Below, in pieces: positions 10,996 to 19,595 of a stretch of 64,000 bases of DNA; positions within the stretch are counted from its first letter, which is position 1, and each line of letters starts with the position of its first letter. A program made the translations under genes and the position numbers. The stretch is from CBFDBF01 sp050291465. Lineage in GTDB: Bacteria; Pseudomonadota; Gammaproteobacteria; Chromatiales; Chromatiaceae. The DNA is taken from assembly GCA_050291465.1 (NCBI GenBank), contig JBNKJV010000003.1:62001-126000 (forward strand), in the 5' to 3' direction. The notes under the pieces were generated by a model that saw only the letters and a program-made list of their open reading frames with translations, did not search any database and was not told the origin of the DNA.

Positions 10996-11544
10996 ATGGA
11001 TCTGATTTTTGGACTCCTGGTCGGCCTGCTGCTGGTCTGGGCGATCGCCATCTACAATCTACTGGTCCGTGAAAAGAATCAGGTACTGGCGGCCTGGAGC
11101 GATATCGATGTCCAGCTCAAGCGCCGCCATGATCTGCTGCCCAAGCTAGTGGATGCCATAAAGGCCTACGCCGACTATGAGCAAACGACTCTGGAAGAGA
11201 TCACCACTCTGCGCAGCAATGCCGAGCAGACCGCAACTCCGGCGGAAAAAGGCCGGCTGGAAGCACTGATCACCGGGCGGGTGCGGGAGCTGATCGCCGT
11301 GGCCGAGGCCTACCCGGATCTCAAGGCGAACAGACAGTTCCTGGATCTTCTTAAACAGTTGAGCGAAATCGAAAACCACATCCAGTTCGCTCGCCGCTAT
11401 TACAATGGGGCCGTGCGCAACTTTAATATCCGCATCGACTCGTTCCCCAACCTGATTATCGCCCGCCTGTTTCGCTTCCACCCGGCGGAGTTCTTCCAGT
11501 TGGACAGCGCCACCGAGGGATCGCCACCGGAGCTTTCCCTATGA
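10996..11544 (+). CDS. LemA family protein
   Basis: A 182-residue LemA-family protein: one N-terminal membrane helix (residues 4-24), then a long helical domain with the family pattern VQLKRRHDLLPKLVDAIKAY, LSEIENHIQFARRYYNGAVRNFN and a C-terminal FPNLIIARLFRF. LemA proteins are inner-membrane anchored and of unclear function. Its stop overlaps the start of the DUF2207 gene by four bases, the usual LemA/DUF2207 pairing, so the two products probably act together at the membrane. Confidence 0.92.
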   Translation: MDLIFGLLVGLLLVWAIAIYNLLVREKNQVLAAWSDIDVQLKRRHDLLPKLVDAIKAYADYEQTTLEEITTLRSNAEQTATPAEKGRLEALITGRVRELIAVAEAYPDLKANRQFLDLLKQLSEIENHIQFARRYYNGAVRNFNIRIDSFPNLIIARLFRFHPAEFFQLDSATEGSPPELSL

Positions 11545-13454
11545 CCACCCTACGACGACTATTCCTGATCTTTCTGCTGACACTTGCCGGCACCTCAGGC
11601 GCCGCGGGGCGGGAGGTGATCCTCAGCTTCCACAGTGATATCCGGGTGCAGGACGACGGGAGCATGCAAGTAACCGAGACCATCCGGGTTCAGGCCGAGG
11701 GCAGGCAGATCAGACGCGGTATCTACCGCGACTTTCCCACCACCTATAAAGACCGTTTCGGCAATCGTTACCGCGTGGGATTCGATCTGGTATCGGTGCA
11801 GCGGGACGGCATCGGGGAACCTTACCACACGGAATCCTTGAGCAACGGCATCCGCATCTATATCGGCGATAAAAACGTCTATCTGAAAAACGGCATCTAC
11901 ACCTACTCCCTGAGTTATATCACCGACCGCCAGCTCGGCTTCTTCGACGACCATGACGAGCTGTACTGGAACGTGACCGGCAATGGCTGGGAGTTCCCCA
12001 TTCAGCAGGCGACGGCCCGGGTTACCCTGCCCCCCGGCATTCCCACCGACCGGATCGGGACGGAGGCCTATACCGGCCCCCAGGGTGCAAAGGGCACCGC
12101 CTACCGGGCCGGGGTCGATTATGACGGAACCGCCCTGTTCGAAACCACTCACCCCCTGAGCAGCTACGAAGGGCTCACCATCGTCGTCACCTGGCCCAAG
12201 GGGTATGTGAAGGAACCGACCCGGGAGGAACTGATCGACCGGTTCCTGCAGGACAACCGAACGGCGCTGGTGGGGAGTATCGGTATAGCGGTGGTTCTGC
12301 TCTATTACCTCCTGGCCTGGCGCGCGGTGGGCCGTGACCCCAGGGCCGGTTTCATAGTACCGCTCTATACCCCGCCGAAGAACTTCTCCCCGGCCGCGAT
12401 GCGTTTTATCCGCCGCATGGGGTATGACGACAAGGCCTTTTCCGTGGCCATCGTCAATCTTGCGGTCAAGGGGTATCTGAAGATCCTCGAGGAACGGGAC
12501 GGTGAATTCACCCTGGAGAAGACCGACAATCAGAACATAAAACTGGCGCTAGGAGAGGCGGCCGTGGTGCGCGTCCTGTTTGGCGGCAGAAGCAAACACA
12601 TCACCCTGAAGCAGGCAAACCATTCCAGAATAGGCAATGCGCTGAGAGCACACAAGCTCTCCCTGAAGGCGGATTATGAAAAGGCCTATTTTCAAACCAA
12701 CCGCCGCTATCTGATACCAGGCATACTGCTCTCCATCGCCACCCTCGCGGCCTGCGTTCTGTCGCTACCGGGAGAAGAACAGATGGCAACGGCCGGTTTT
12801 TTCACCTTGTGGCTCTCTATCTGGACCATCGGTGTATTCATGTTACTCCTGGGTGCCTACCGGAGCTGGAAGGGGGTCGCCGGCGGCGGCTCCATCGGTG
12901 GCGCTCTGGGCGCCACCCTGTTTGCCGTCCCCTTCGTGGCGGCGGAGATCGCTGCCCTGGTGGTTCTATTCTCCGTTGTCTCCCTGATCTATCCGGTTAC
13001 GTTTCTTGTCGTCGTTCTGATCAACTTCCTGTTTTATGAGTGGCTCAAGGCCCCGACTCTGGCGGGGCGCAGATTATTGGATCAGGCGGAGGGGTTCCGT
13101 CTGTTCCTTTCCGTGGCTGAGAAGGAAGAGATGAATTTCCGCAACCCGCCGGAAAAAACTCCGGAGCTGTTCGAGGCCTACCTCCCCTTTGCACTGGCCC
13201 TGGATGTGGAACAGCAGTGGGCGGAACGTTTCAACGATGTCCTGAGCCGGACCGGCAGCGAATCTCACCGGCCCTCCTGGTACAGCGGTCACAACTGGAA
13301 CCCCGGCAATCTCAGCGGATTCACCGGCGCCATAGGCGGCGCCATGAGTTCTGCCATCTCTTCTTCATCCACCGCACCCGGCTCTTCTTCCGGCGGTGGC
13401 GGCGGAGGATCCTCCGGCGGCGGAGGGGGCGGTGGTGGCGGCGGCGGTTGGTAG
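11541..13454 (+). CDS. DUF2207 domain membrane protein
   Basis: A 637-residue protein with a signal peptide (cleavage near residue 24), an extracytoplasmic DUF2207 beta-rich domain (about 25-235), a membrane helix near 245, a cytosolic middle part, two further helix groups around 395-430 and 445-490, and a C-terminal tail made almost only of Ser and Gly (last 35 residues). Such Gly-rich tails are typical of the family. Coupled to LemA upstream by an ATGA overlap. Proposed roles in envelope maintenance are not established. Confidence 0.9.
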   Translation: MTTLRRLFLIFLLTLAGTSGAAGREVILSFHSDIRVQDDGSMQVTETIRVQAEGRQIRRGIYRDFPTTYKDRFGNRYRVGFDLVSVQRDGIGEPYHTESLSNGIRIYIGDKNVYLKNGIYTYSLSYITDRQLGFFDDHDELYWNVTGNGWEFPIQQATARVTLPPGIPTDRIGTEAYTGPQGAKGTAYRAGVDYDGTALFETTHPLSSYEGLTIVVTWPKGYVKEPTREELIDRFLQDNRTALVGSIGIAVVLLYYLLAWRAVGRDPRAGFIVPLYTPPKNFSPAAMRFIRRMGYDDKAFSVAIVNLAVKGYLKILEERDGEFTLEKTDNQNIKLALGEAAVVRVLFGGRSKHITLKQANHSRIGNALRAHKLSLKADYEKAYFQTNRRYLIPGILLSIATLAACVLSLPGEEQMATAGFFTLWLSIWTIGVFMLLLGAYRSWKGVAGGGSIGGALGATLFAVPFVAAEIAALVVLFSVVSLIYPVTFLVVVLINFLFYEWLKAPTLAGRRLLDQAEGFRLFLSVAEKEEMNFRNPPEKTPELFEAYLPFALALDVEQQWAERFNDVLSRTGSESHRPSWYSGHNWNPGNLSGFTGAIGGAMSSAISSSSTAPGSSSGGGGGGSSGGGGGGGGGGGW

Positions 13455-13497
13455 AAGCACGGCCTCCCGCCATTAACCGTCAGGCACCGAGAAAAGG

Positions 13498-14655
13498 ATG
13501 CCGATGCGCCCTGATACGACCCAAAGCCGAAACCGAAACTCACTTCTACGTCGATCGCTTCAGTACGCAGGGAGATCTTTACGGACGGCGATCCGTCTCT
13601 TGCGCCCGGGCGTAACCCTCCTTCACGGAACAGAGAAACAGACCGGAGAACCTGTACACATCTGTTACGCGGGATTCTCCCCCCTTAGCATCCGTATAGG
13701 CTTCCCCTCTCAGATCTTAAGCGGCATCGATAAGGAGGTCTTTTTTGGGCGCCGGTGGCTATGGCAGGTAGGCGATATCGCGCGTAAAAACGACTGCGCC
13801 TTCCTGCTGGTCGAGAGCCCGGCTAAAAGGAAGAACATCATCAACCGCTTCATTAGATCCAAAACAGCTCAGTTTTTCCTGCCCTATTACGTAATGACGC
13901 ACATCCGGACTGATGATCTCGACGCGTTGCTGCATAAGAACGAGCACCTTCAAAATGATATTCGGCGCCTCAGGATCGAGGGCTTCCAGGTGGAAATTTC
14001 CCGAACACCAAAAGACTTCAGGCGCTTTCTGGAACAGTACTATCTGCCCTACAGGGACTCGCACTACGGCTCCCGTGCCATGAATTTTGATTACGACTTT
14101 CTATGCCGGGAGAACGAGGTTGCGGATAGATCCTGGGAACTGCTTAAGGTAACCGCGAATAACGACTGGATCGCCGGCATGATTTTTCAAAAGCGGGCGG
14201 GATGCGCCGACGCCATGGAGGTAGGCGTCAAGGAAGGCGACTATCAACTGGTTAAAAGGGGGGCGTTGGCGGCCGCCTATTGGTTTTTTGTTAAGCGGGC
14301 GTATGAACTGGGATACTCTGAGGCCAGTTTCATGTATACCCCGGCGTTCCTCAGAAACGGGGTGCTGCAATTCAAGAGCAAGTATCGGCCTAAGCTGAGC
14401 GCGGCGCCTTCCCCCGCGCATGGACTCCTGCTGATGCCTTTATCAAACGATTCACAAACACGGCAGATACTTCTGGATCAACCGTTTTTCGAAATACATC
14501 CTGACGGTCTCGGACTGACGGCTTTCGCCCGGGATGCGGAAGATGCGGAAAAGGCTGAAGAAACCGTTCGCAGAGAGCTTCGGCGATTCCGGGAAGCGCC
14601 GCCGATAAAGATCGTCTTACTGGAAGACGCACTGCCGCCGCGGGAAACCAACTGA
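13498..14655 (+). CDS. GNAT/FemAB-like acyltransferase (putative)
   Basis: A protein of 383-385 residues. ATG 13504 has the better spacing from the AAAAGG ribosome site than ATG 13498. Residues about 145-330 look like a GNAT or FemAB-type fold: a helix NDIRRLRIEGFQVEISRTP, a substrate-side YLPYRDSHYGSRA stretch, a core strand with GMIFQKR, then a KRGALAAAYWFFVKRAYELGY helix typical of self-displacing acyltransferases that score a whole-chain substrate. Similar proteins join polysaccharide or lipid modification loci. No membrane segment. The acyl donor and acceptor are unknown; the family call itself is tentative. Confidence 0.5.
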   Translation: MPMRPDTTQSRNRNSLLRRSLQYAGRSLRTAIRLLRPGVTLLHGTEKQTGEPVHICYAGFSPLSIRIGFPSQILSGIDKEVFFGRRWLWQVGDIARKNDCAFLLVESPAKRKNIINRFIRSKTAQFFLPYYVMTHIRTDDLDALLHKNEHLQNDIRRLRIEGFQVEISRTPKDFRRFLEQYYLPYRDSHYGSRAMNFDYDFLCRENEVADRSWELLKVTANNDWIAGMIFQKRAGCADAMEVGVKEGDYQLVKRGALAAAYWFFVKRAYELGYSEASFMYTPAFLRNGVLQFKSKYRPKLSAAPSPAHGLLLMPLSNDSQTRQILLDQPFFEIHPDGLGLTAFARDAEDAEKAEETVRRELRRFREAPPIKIVLLEDALPPRETN

Positions 14656-14989
14656 AACTGTTGCGGCGGAATCCGGCACCCCGACAAACGGATAAACCTA
14701 CGTTTAAACCGGTCTCACCCTATCCGGAGGGCGCAATAACGAGGCCCATTTCACACTTTCCGGTATTCTCACTCCTTTAAGGCCTATCCCCGTATTGGCG
14801 CCGTCTGCATAATTACCGGGAAGTCCGCACAAGATAAGCGGCCTCTATTACACTGTAATTTCTGAACCGTGGTGTAACTCCATGTTCAACAATATCCCTA
14901 TCCCCCTGACCGCCCCGGTTACGCGCCGGCCGCCCGGTCGTCGGGTATCGAATACCCCTCAAAGATAAACATTATTACAAGGATATTCC
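14656..14989. other. Gene-free stretch
   Basis: 334 bp without a credible gene on either strand. A six-pair hairpin (14943-14948 with 14952-14957) and a C-rich patch near 14910-14935 are the only structures seen. No recognisable promoter or repeat. Confidence 0.5.
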
Positions 14990-15514
14990 ATGAAAACTCT
15001 TTCAAAACGTTTTTATATCGCCTCAATTATCGGGGGTTTTGCAGGCTCTTTCATACTCTTTTTGGCATCCATGGCCTTAACCCCGTCCTATAACGATGCC
15101 GCGGTAATACTGGGAGTGCTTTTTTTGCCTGTTGCCTTCTGCGTCATGATCTACGGCGTGGTTATATATGCACTTTTCATTCATAAAATGTGGACATCAG
15201 TGCCCCTGAAATATGCCAGAACCACGCCCGGCAAAGCGGTCGGCTTCCTGTTTATACCGTTGTTCAATCTTTATTGGATGTTTCAGGCGATCTGGGGCTG
15301 GACAAAGGACTTCAATCAGTACTCCTCCGAAAACAATGTCTGCGACCAGAAAATGCCCGAGGAAATCGCACTGGCAATGTGCATCCTGGCAGTCGTTTCC
15401 ATGATACCCATTATCGGTGTCCTGGCTACAATCGCATACCTTGTACTGCTGACGATTTTTCTGGACAAATCCATCGATGGGGTTAATGCGGCTATTGAGC
15501 ATAGTGCGGATTAA
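14990..15514 (+). CDS. DUF4328-like membrane protein (putative)
   Basis: A 174-residue membrane protein with four to five hydrophobic segments (starting near residues 8, 40, 84 and 130). The segment FIPLFNLYWMFQAIWGWTKDFN, with aromatic residues at a helix end followed by a polar loop, resembles uncharacterised DUF4328-type proteins. AAGGA ribosome site before ATG 14990. It stands alone between non-coding stretches and ends in strong hairpins. Function unknown. Confidence 0.6.
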   Translation: MKTLSKRFYIASIIGGFAGSFILFLASMALTPSYNDAAVILGVLFLPVAFCVMIYGVVIYALFIHKMWTSVPLKYARTTPGKAVGFLFIPLFNLYWMFQAIWGWTKDFNQYSSENNVCDQKMPEEIALAMCILAVVSMIPIIGVLATIAYLVLLTIFLDKSIDGVNAAIEHSAD

Positions 15515-15558
15515 CAACCACCCTCACCCGCATTAACTCTTTTTCCCTTTCCGGGTAC

Positions 15559-15610
15559 CCCGACTAACCCCCCTTGAAGGGGGGGTTAGTCGGGCAGGCT
15601 GTGCCTGCCC
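15559..15610 (+). terminator. Strong hairpin pair, terminator-like
   Basis: A perfect 15-bp stem (15559-15573 with 15580-15594) with a six-base loop, overlapped by a second palindrome (15592-15610). There is no T tract, so it may be a terminator helped by Rho or an mRNA end stabiliser. It separates a lone membrane-protein gene from msrA. Confidence 0.55.
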
Positions 15611-15779
15611 TGGACACTATCCTCTTTCTCACGGAAATAGTGATGCTTTCCGTTTATAACAAAACAATAACATTTGGGTTCATCGGCTAGTAATCAGGTT
15701 TATTGGGAATATATTTGAATCCATAGGGCAACCGTTTTACGTACTGTTGTCAGAGCATATATACCGAAGGAGGACTCCC

Positions 15780-16370
15780 GTGAAAGGTAAATTAAACGGC
15801 TTATTGTCAGTCGCTCTGCTGTGCGGCATATCGGTCGTCCGGGCGGACACCGCCGTTCTGGCGGGAGGCTGCTTCTGGTGCATGGAAGCGGATTTTGAAA
15901 AGCTGCCCGGCGTGACCGATGTGGTCTCCGGATTCACCGGCGGCACGGTGGAGAATCCCACCTATAACGGCGATCATACCGGTCATTACGAGGCCGTGGA
16001 GATCACCTATGATGCAAATAAGGTGAGCTATGAGGAGCTGTTGGACTATTACTGGAGGCATATCGATCCCTTCGATGATCAAGGACAGTTCTGTGACAAG
16101 GGCCATAGCTATCAAAGCGCCATCTTTGTTGCCGACAAGGAACAACGACAGGTCGCGGAACGATCGAAAAAAGCGGTGGAGGCGCGGTTCCCTGACCAGA
16201 AAGTGGCCACGAAGATTCTAGATGCAACGACCTTTTATTCCATAAAGGGAGACGAGAGCTACCATCAGGACTTCTATAAAAAGAGCCCGACGCGCTACAA
16301 GTTTTATCGCTGGAACTGCGGCCGCGATCAACGGGTGGAGGAGATCTGGGGGAACAAGACCGCTCACTGA
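15780..16370 (+). CDS. msrA: Periplasmic peptide methionine sulfoxide reductase A
   Basis: A 196-residue MsrA that reduces methionine-S-sulfoxide in proteins. The active-site motif GGCFWCMEAD lies at about residues 28-37. I choose GTG 15780 rather than an in-frame ATG at 15747 because a perfect AAGGAGG (15767-15773) sits six bases before it. From this start the protein opens with a signal peptide (hydrophobic residues 8-19, cleavage likely after VRA at residue 22), so the enzyme should work in the periplasm, unlike the usual cytosolic MsrA. It is convergent with imuB, the stops four bases apart. Confidence 0.93.
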   Translation: MKGKLNGLLSVALLCGISVVRADTAVLAGGCFWCMEADFEKLPGVTDVVSGFTGGTVENPTYNGDHTGHYEAVEITYDANKVSYEELLDYYWRHIDPFDDQGQFCDKGHSYQSAIFVADKEQRQVAERSKKAVEARFPDQKVATKILDATTFYSIKGDESYHQDFYKKSPTRYKFYRWNCGRDQRVEEIWGNKTAH

Positions 16371-16374
16371 CCGC

Positions 16375-17829
16375 TCAGGCGAAAAGACCGTGCAGAAACC
16401 AGCGACGCTTACCATACAACTCCCGGTAGACCCACAGCTTTTCACCGGCGGGCGTCCTGGCCACGAAGTAGTCCCGGGCGACGGCGGCCCCGTCCCACCA
16501 GCCGCTCTCAATACGCTCCCGCTCCGCTTCCAGCAGCAACCGGCCGCCGTGGTGAGGCCAGCCGCCCCGCTCCTCCAGGGGCAGCGGCTGCGATAACAGC
16601 CACAGGGGACGCCCGACAGCAGCGGGATATCCCTCCCCCTTTTCTCCCGGGAGACACCGCTCCCATGCCTGCTCTGGACGGTGATCGGCCACCAGCCGGA
16701 TACCGCAAACCGCCGCCGCACCCAAGCGCGCCCGCAGACGCTCCAACAGCCGCCCGTCCTCTTCCTCCGCGGGACCACCGAAGAGGGTGAGGGGCCGGCC
16801 AGGCAAGGGCTGGACATGCTCCACCTCCAGCACCATCTCCCGCACCGGTGCGGGAAGCTCGATCCGTTCAAGCCGTTCCCGTAACAGCTCCAACAGGCGC
16901 GCCGGATCCCGCTCCGCCGCCAACAGACCGAGCCGAAAACGGGTAACGGCGTCATCCCCGTGGACCAGGTGCCATACCAGCACCTGAACCCCACCCTGGC
17001 GCGCGATGAGAAATCCGCCCAGCTCCAGGAGCAGACGTCTGGCGGCAAACAGCAGCGCCCCCCGGCTCTCAACCTCGGCGGGCAGCTCCAGACGACGATA
17101 AAAGCCGGCGGGCGGCTCAAAGATGGGGCGCGGATCCGGCACCAATCCCGATAACCGCTCCAGGTACAACATGACATCCCTTCCTAAACGATGCGTGAGG
17201 CCATGCCGGGGCAAGCGCAGCAGTTCCCCCAGCCGCCTCAGCCCCATACCCTGCAGTGCTGCCAGTTTGTCCTTTTCCAGGGGCAGTTCTGAGAGGGAAA
17301 GGGAAGAGAGCGCGGACCTCAGCTGTTGCCGGTCCCAAACCCCCTCTTCCCTTTCGGCGGTGGCGGATTGGCGAGAGGCACGGGCCAGCAGTATGGCGGC
17401 GGCCGGTGTCGGCGCCACGGCGAGACGGACCTGGTATCCCAGCCCTTCCAGACCCGACCGCACCTGTGCCAGCAGGGGTGCAATGCCGCCGAACAGGCGC
17501 AGACTCCCCCCTACCTCCAGCAGCAGACCCTGAGGCGGCTCCAGACTGACCTGGGAGGTGAACTGTCCGGCCCAGGCGGCCAACCCCTCAAGGGCGGACT
17601 CCTCCCGCCGCCGGTCCCGCTGCAGAATACCCAATCCCGATGCGATGGCACGGGCGGCGCCGGCGGCCATCCCCGGCGCCACGCCGGCTTCCGTGGCCGG
17701 CCGGTTGCCCGCCAGGATCCACTGCCCCCCGCACCGCTCCTCGGCAACGGCCAAGGGCCGCTGCAAGGCCTCGCCCCGGCTGAAGATCTCCAGGGGCAAC
17801 AGGGGTAGATGGATCGCTAACCAATACAT
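16375..17829 (-). CDS. imuB: ImuB, inactive Y-family polymerase-like protein
   Basis: A 484-residue Y-family polymerase homologue. It begins MYWLAIHLPLLPLEIF and lacks the catalytic acidic residues found at the equivalent place in DinB, as is known for ImuB, which acts as the adaptor between the beta clamp, ImuA and DnaE2 in damage-induced mutagenesis. The helix-hairpin-helix and little-finger regions occupy about residues 185-350, and the C-terminus KLWVYRELYGKRRWFLHGLFA-type ending is characteristic. It follows imuA by 51 bp on the same strand. No dnaE2 gene follows; the next gene is msrA on the other strand. Confidence 0.9.
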   Translation of the reverse strand: MYWLAIHLPLLPLEIFSRGEALQRPLAVAEERCGGQWILAGNRPATEAGVAPGMAAGAARAIASGLGILQRDRRREESALEGLAAWAGQFTSQVSLEPPQGLLLEVGGSLRLFGGIAPLLAQVRSGLEGLGYQVRLAVAPTPAAAILLARASRQSATAEREEGVWDRQQLRSALSSLSLSELPLEKDKLAALQGMGLRRLGELLRLPRHGLTHRLGRDVMLYLERLSGLVPDPRPIFEPPAGFYRRLELPAEVESRGALLFAARRLLLELGGFLIARQGGVQVLVWHLVHGDDAVTRFRLGLLAAERDPARLLELLRERLERIELPAPVREMVLEVEHVQPLPGRPLTLFGGPAEEEDGRLLERLRARLGAAAVCGIRLVADHRPEQAWERCLPGEKGEGYPAAVGRPLWLLSQPLPLEERGGWPHHGGRLLLEAERERIESGWWDGAAVARDYFVARTPAGEKLWVYRELYGKRRWFLHGLFA

Positions 17830-17880
17830 GATGCTTAACCCGGGAATTCCGACCTCGTAGGGCGGGCTGCGTCTTCTGCG

Positions 17881-18492
17881 TTAACTTGAGAGATATATTC
17901 TGCCCCCCGGCCAGCCGCCCCGCCGTTTCAACAGTTCCACCTCCATCCCTTCCACCGTCGGCTGCATCCGCAGACGTAACGCCGCCGCCGAATACTCTCC
18001 CGCCGCCCATTGCGGACGAAACAGAAAACCGAGACCGCCGCCGGAAGCCGCCGCCAGCTGCAACCGCCGCAGCACGGCCGGTTTCAATCCCTTGCGCGGC
18101 CAGGCCAGAACCGCCCCGCAATTGCCGGAACGCAGCGCCTGCTCGGTCGCCCAGAGGGACTCCCCCTCCCCCCTTGGCCAGATCAGCAGCAGGCGGGACA
18201 ACTCCACCCCGCCAGCCGCCAACGCCGGAGCGTAGGGGATATGGGGCGGTCCCACCAGGGCGATCCAGCGCGCCTCTCTGCTCAGACCGGCAAGTGCCGG
18301 CAGCACCAGGCTCATGGCGCCCATCCCTTCCCCATCCCGCAGGATCTCCGTAATCGCACCCTGCGGCCAGCCGCCGGCCAGCGCCCGATCCAGATCGCCG
18401 AAACCGCTGGAAACAACGGGGCCCACGGCCGGGACGTGGTTGCCCCCGCGCCAGAGATCGGTGCGCTGTTGAACGAGATTAGTCAGATTCAT
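17881..18492 (-). CDS. imuA: ImuA, translesion synthesis-associated RecA-like protein
   Basis: A 203-residue ImuA (SulA/RecA-like) protein. ATG 18492 gives MNLTNLVQQR and a start consistent with the family; upstream in-frame extension to 18576 looks like non-coding sequence. The domain pattern FGDLDRALAGGWPQGAITEIL is the degenerate Walker A region, followed by LALVGPPHIPYAPALAAAGVEL-like strand. ImuA works with ImuB (next gene) in SOS mutagenesis. No CTG-N10-CAG box was found in the 325 bp between lexA and this gene, so it may be expressed from the lexA promoter or from an atypical site. Confidence 0.9.
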   Translation of the reverse strand: MNLTNLVQQRTDLWRGGNHVPAVGPVVSSGFGDLDRALAGGWPQGAITEILRDGEGMGAMSLVLPALAGLSREARWIALVGPPHIPYAPALAAGGVELSRLLLIWPRGEGESLWATEQALRSGNCGAVLAWPRKGLKPAVLRRLQLAAASGGGLGFLFRPQWAAGEYSAAALRLRMQPTVEGMEVELLKRRGGWPGGRIYLSS

Positions 18493-18817
18493 TGTTCTAA
18501 AAAAACGTCTTAACAGTCCGCAAATGAACGCCAATAAATATCGGGCAACCTCTCTATCCAAGCCGGGACGGGGCACCCCCTTAACTCCCCTGGAAGGGGA
18601 AGGAACGCTCTAACTTCTCAACGCAGGAGCGGCACTATGCACCGCGAAGAGGGGAATCCTGCAGAACAGACGCAGCTACAAGGCCGCTCCTACACCCCCG
18701 CTTCCGCTGGAAGGGGTATTGAAGATTCAAGAAGATGGCTTACCCGAGCCGGGATAAATTTTGCGTTTATTTGTGTTTAGTTGCGGATAAAAACAATATA
18801 AATCGCAGCACGCACCG
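18493..18817. other. lexA-imuA intergenic region with nested inverted repeats
   Basis: 325 bp without a gene. It contains an outer inverted pair (18516-18539 and 18757-18787, CGCAAAT-type units) and an inner REP-like dyad (aggagcggc at 18625-18633, its complement at 18683-18691). No LexA box of the CTG-N10-CAG type was found here. Confidence 0.6.
18625..18691. repeat. REP-like dyad
   Basis: Nine-base arms AGGAGCGGC (18625-18633) and GCCGCTCCT (18683-18691) enclose 49 bp. GGAGCGGC-type palindromes are a common short repeat class in gammaproteobacterial intergenic DNA. Only one copy was noticed in this window. Confidence 0.5.
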
Positions 18818-19447
18818 TCACGATCCCACCTTCTGCACCGAAAGATCCCGCAGCAACCCGACTCCCAGCCCCTCGATCACCAGCTCCTGCCGCCGCAAGT
18901 CCACCTCTATGGGGGCAAAATCCGGATTCTCAGGCAACAGCTGCACCCGGTGTTTCCAGCGGCCGTGGCGGCGAAACCGTTTCACCGTCACCTCATCTTC
19001 CAGCCGCGCCACCACGATCTGGCCGTTCTCCGCCTGGCGGGTGGTGTGCACCGCCAGCAGGTCACCGTCCAGAATGCCGGCATCGCGCATGCTCATACCC
19101 CGCACCCGCAGCAGGTAGTCGGCCCGTGGATGGAACAGTCCGGGATCAATGGCGTGGTGATCCTCCACCTGCTCGGTCGCCAGGATGGGCCTGCCCGCCG
19201 CCACCCGCCCCACCACCGGCAGCCCCATGGCCGGTTCCGGGAGCAGCAGACGAATCCCCCGCGAGGTGCCCTTCAGCAGTTCTATGGCACCCTTGCGGGC
19301 CAACGCCCGCAGGTGCTCCTCCGCCGCGTTGGCGGAATGGAAGCCGAACGCCCGGGAGATCTCCGCCCGGGTCGGAGGGAAACCTGTCTCATCCAGGTAT
19401 TTTCTTATCAACTCCAGGATCTGGCTCTGTCGGGGTGTAAGTTTCAT
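18818..19447 (-). CDS. lexA: LexA SOS repressor
   Basis: A 209-residue LexA. The N-terminal winged helix (1-70) starts MKLTPRQSQILELI; the autocleavage site is A84-G85 in VAAGRP, with the catalytic dyad S119 (GMSMRD) and K156 (TVKRF), the same numbering as E. coli LexA. RecA-ssDNA filaments trigger self-cleavage and derepress SOS genes. A perfect CTG-N10-CAG operator lies 41 bp before the start, so the gene is autoregulated. Downstream on the same strand are imuA and imuB. Confidence 0.97.
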   Translation of the reverse strand: MKLTPRQSQILELIRKYLDETGFPPTRAEISRAFGFHSANAAEEHLRALARKGAIELLKGTSRGIRLLLPEPAMGLPVVGRVAAGRPILATEQVEDHHAIDPGLFHPRADYLLRVRGMSMRDAGILDGDLLAVHTTRQAENGQIVVARLEDEVTVKRFRRHGRWKHRVQLLPENPDFAPIEVDLRRQELVIEGLGVGLLRDLSVQKVGS

Positions 19448-19454
19448 AACTTAG

Positions 19455-19480
19455 GATTTCTCGCTTCGCTCGAAATGACA
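19455..19480. repeat. 26-bp dispersed repeat, copy 1
   Basis: This 26-bp sequence, with a TCGCTTCGCTCGA core, is identical to 52732-52757, 33 kb away. It is AT/GC mixed and itself partly palindromic. It lies directly next to the LexA operator. Confidence 0.8.
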
Positions 19481-19487
19481 CGGATAA

Positions 19488-19503
19488 CTGTAATTATATA
19501 CAG
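19488..19503 (-). promoter_or_regulatory. LexA operator (SOS box)
   Basis: CTGTAATTATATACAG: the full CTG-N10-CAG consensus with an AT-rich centre, as in E. coli-type boxes. Located 41 bp upstream of the lexA start, between lexA and the divergent ABC exporter gene at 19596, so it could also touch that promoter. Confidence 0.92.
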
Positions 19504-19595
19504 TACTCCGAAAAAGAACAGAAAAAGATTCGAACCTGCCATTAGGGAGCCTCTGATTAGGTTAAAATGCATTTTTCAAACCGCCGGATCGATCC

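Noticed and set aside
13368..13452. Repeat element in Gly-codon-rich DNA
   Set aside because: The GGC-rich stretch is the coding sequence of the Gly-rich tail of the DUF2207 protein.
18493..18817. LexA box before imuA
   Set aside because: No CTG-N10-CAG was found; the nearest CTG/CAG pair at 18659-18675 has eleven bases between.
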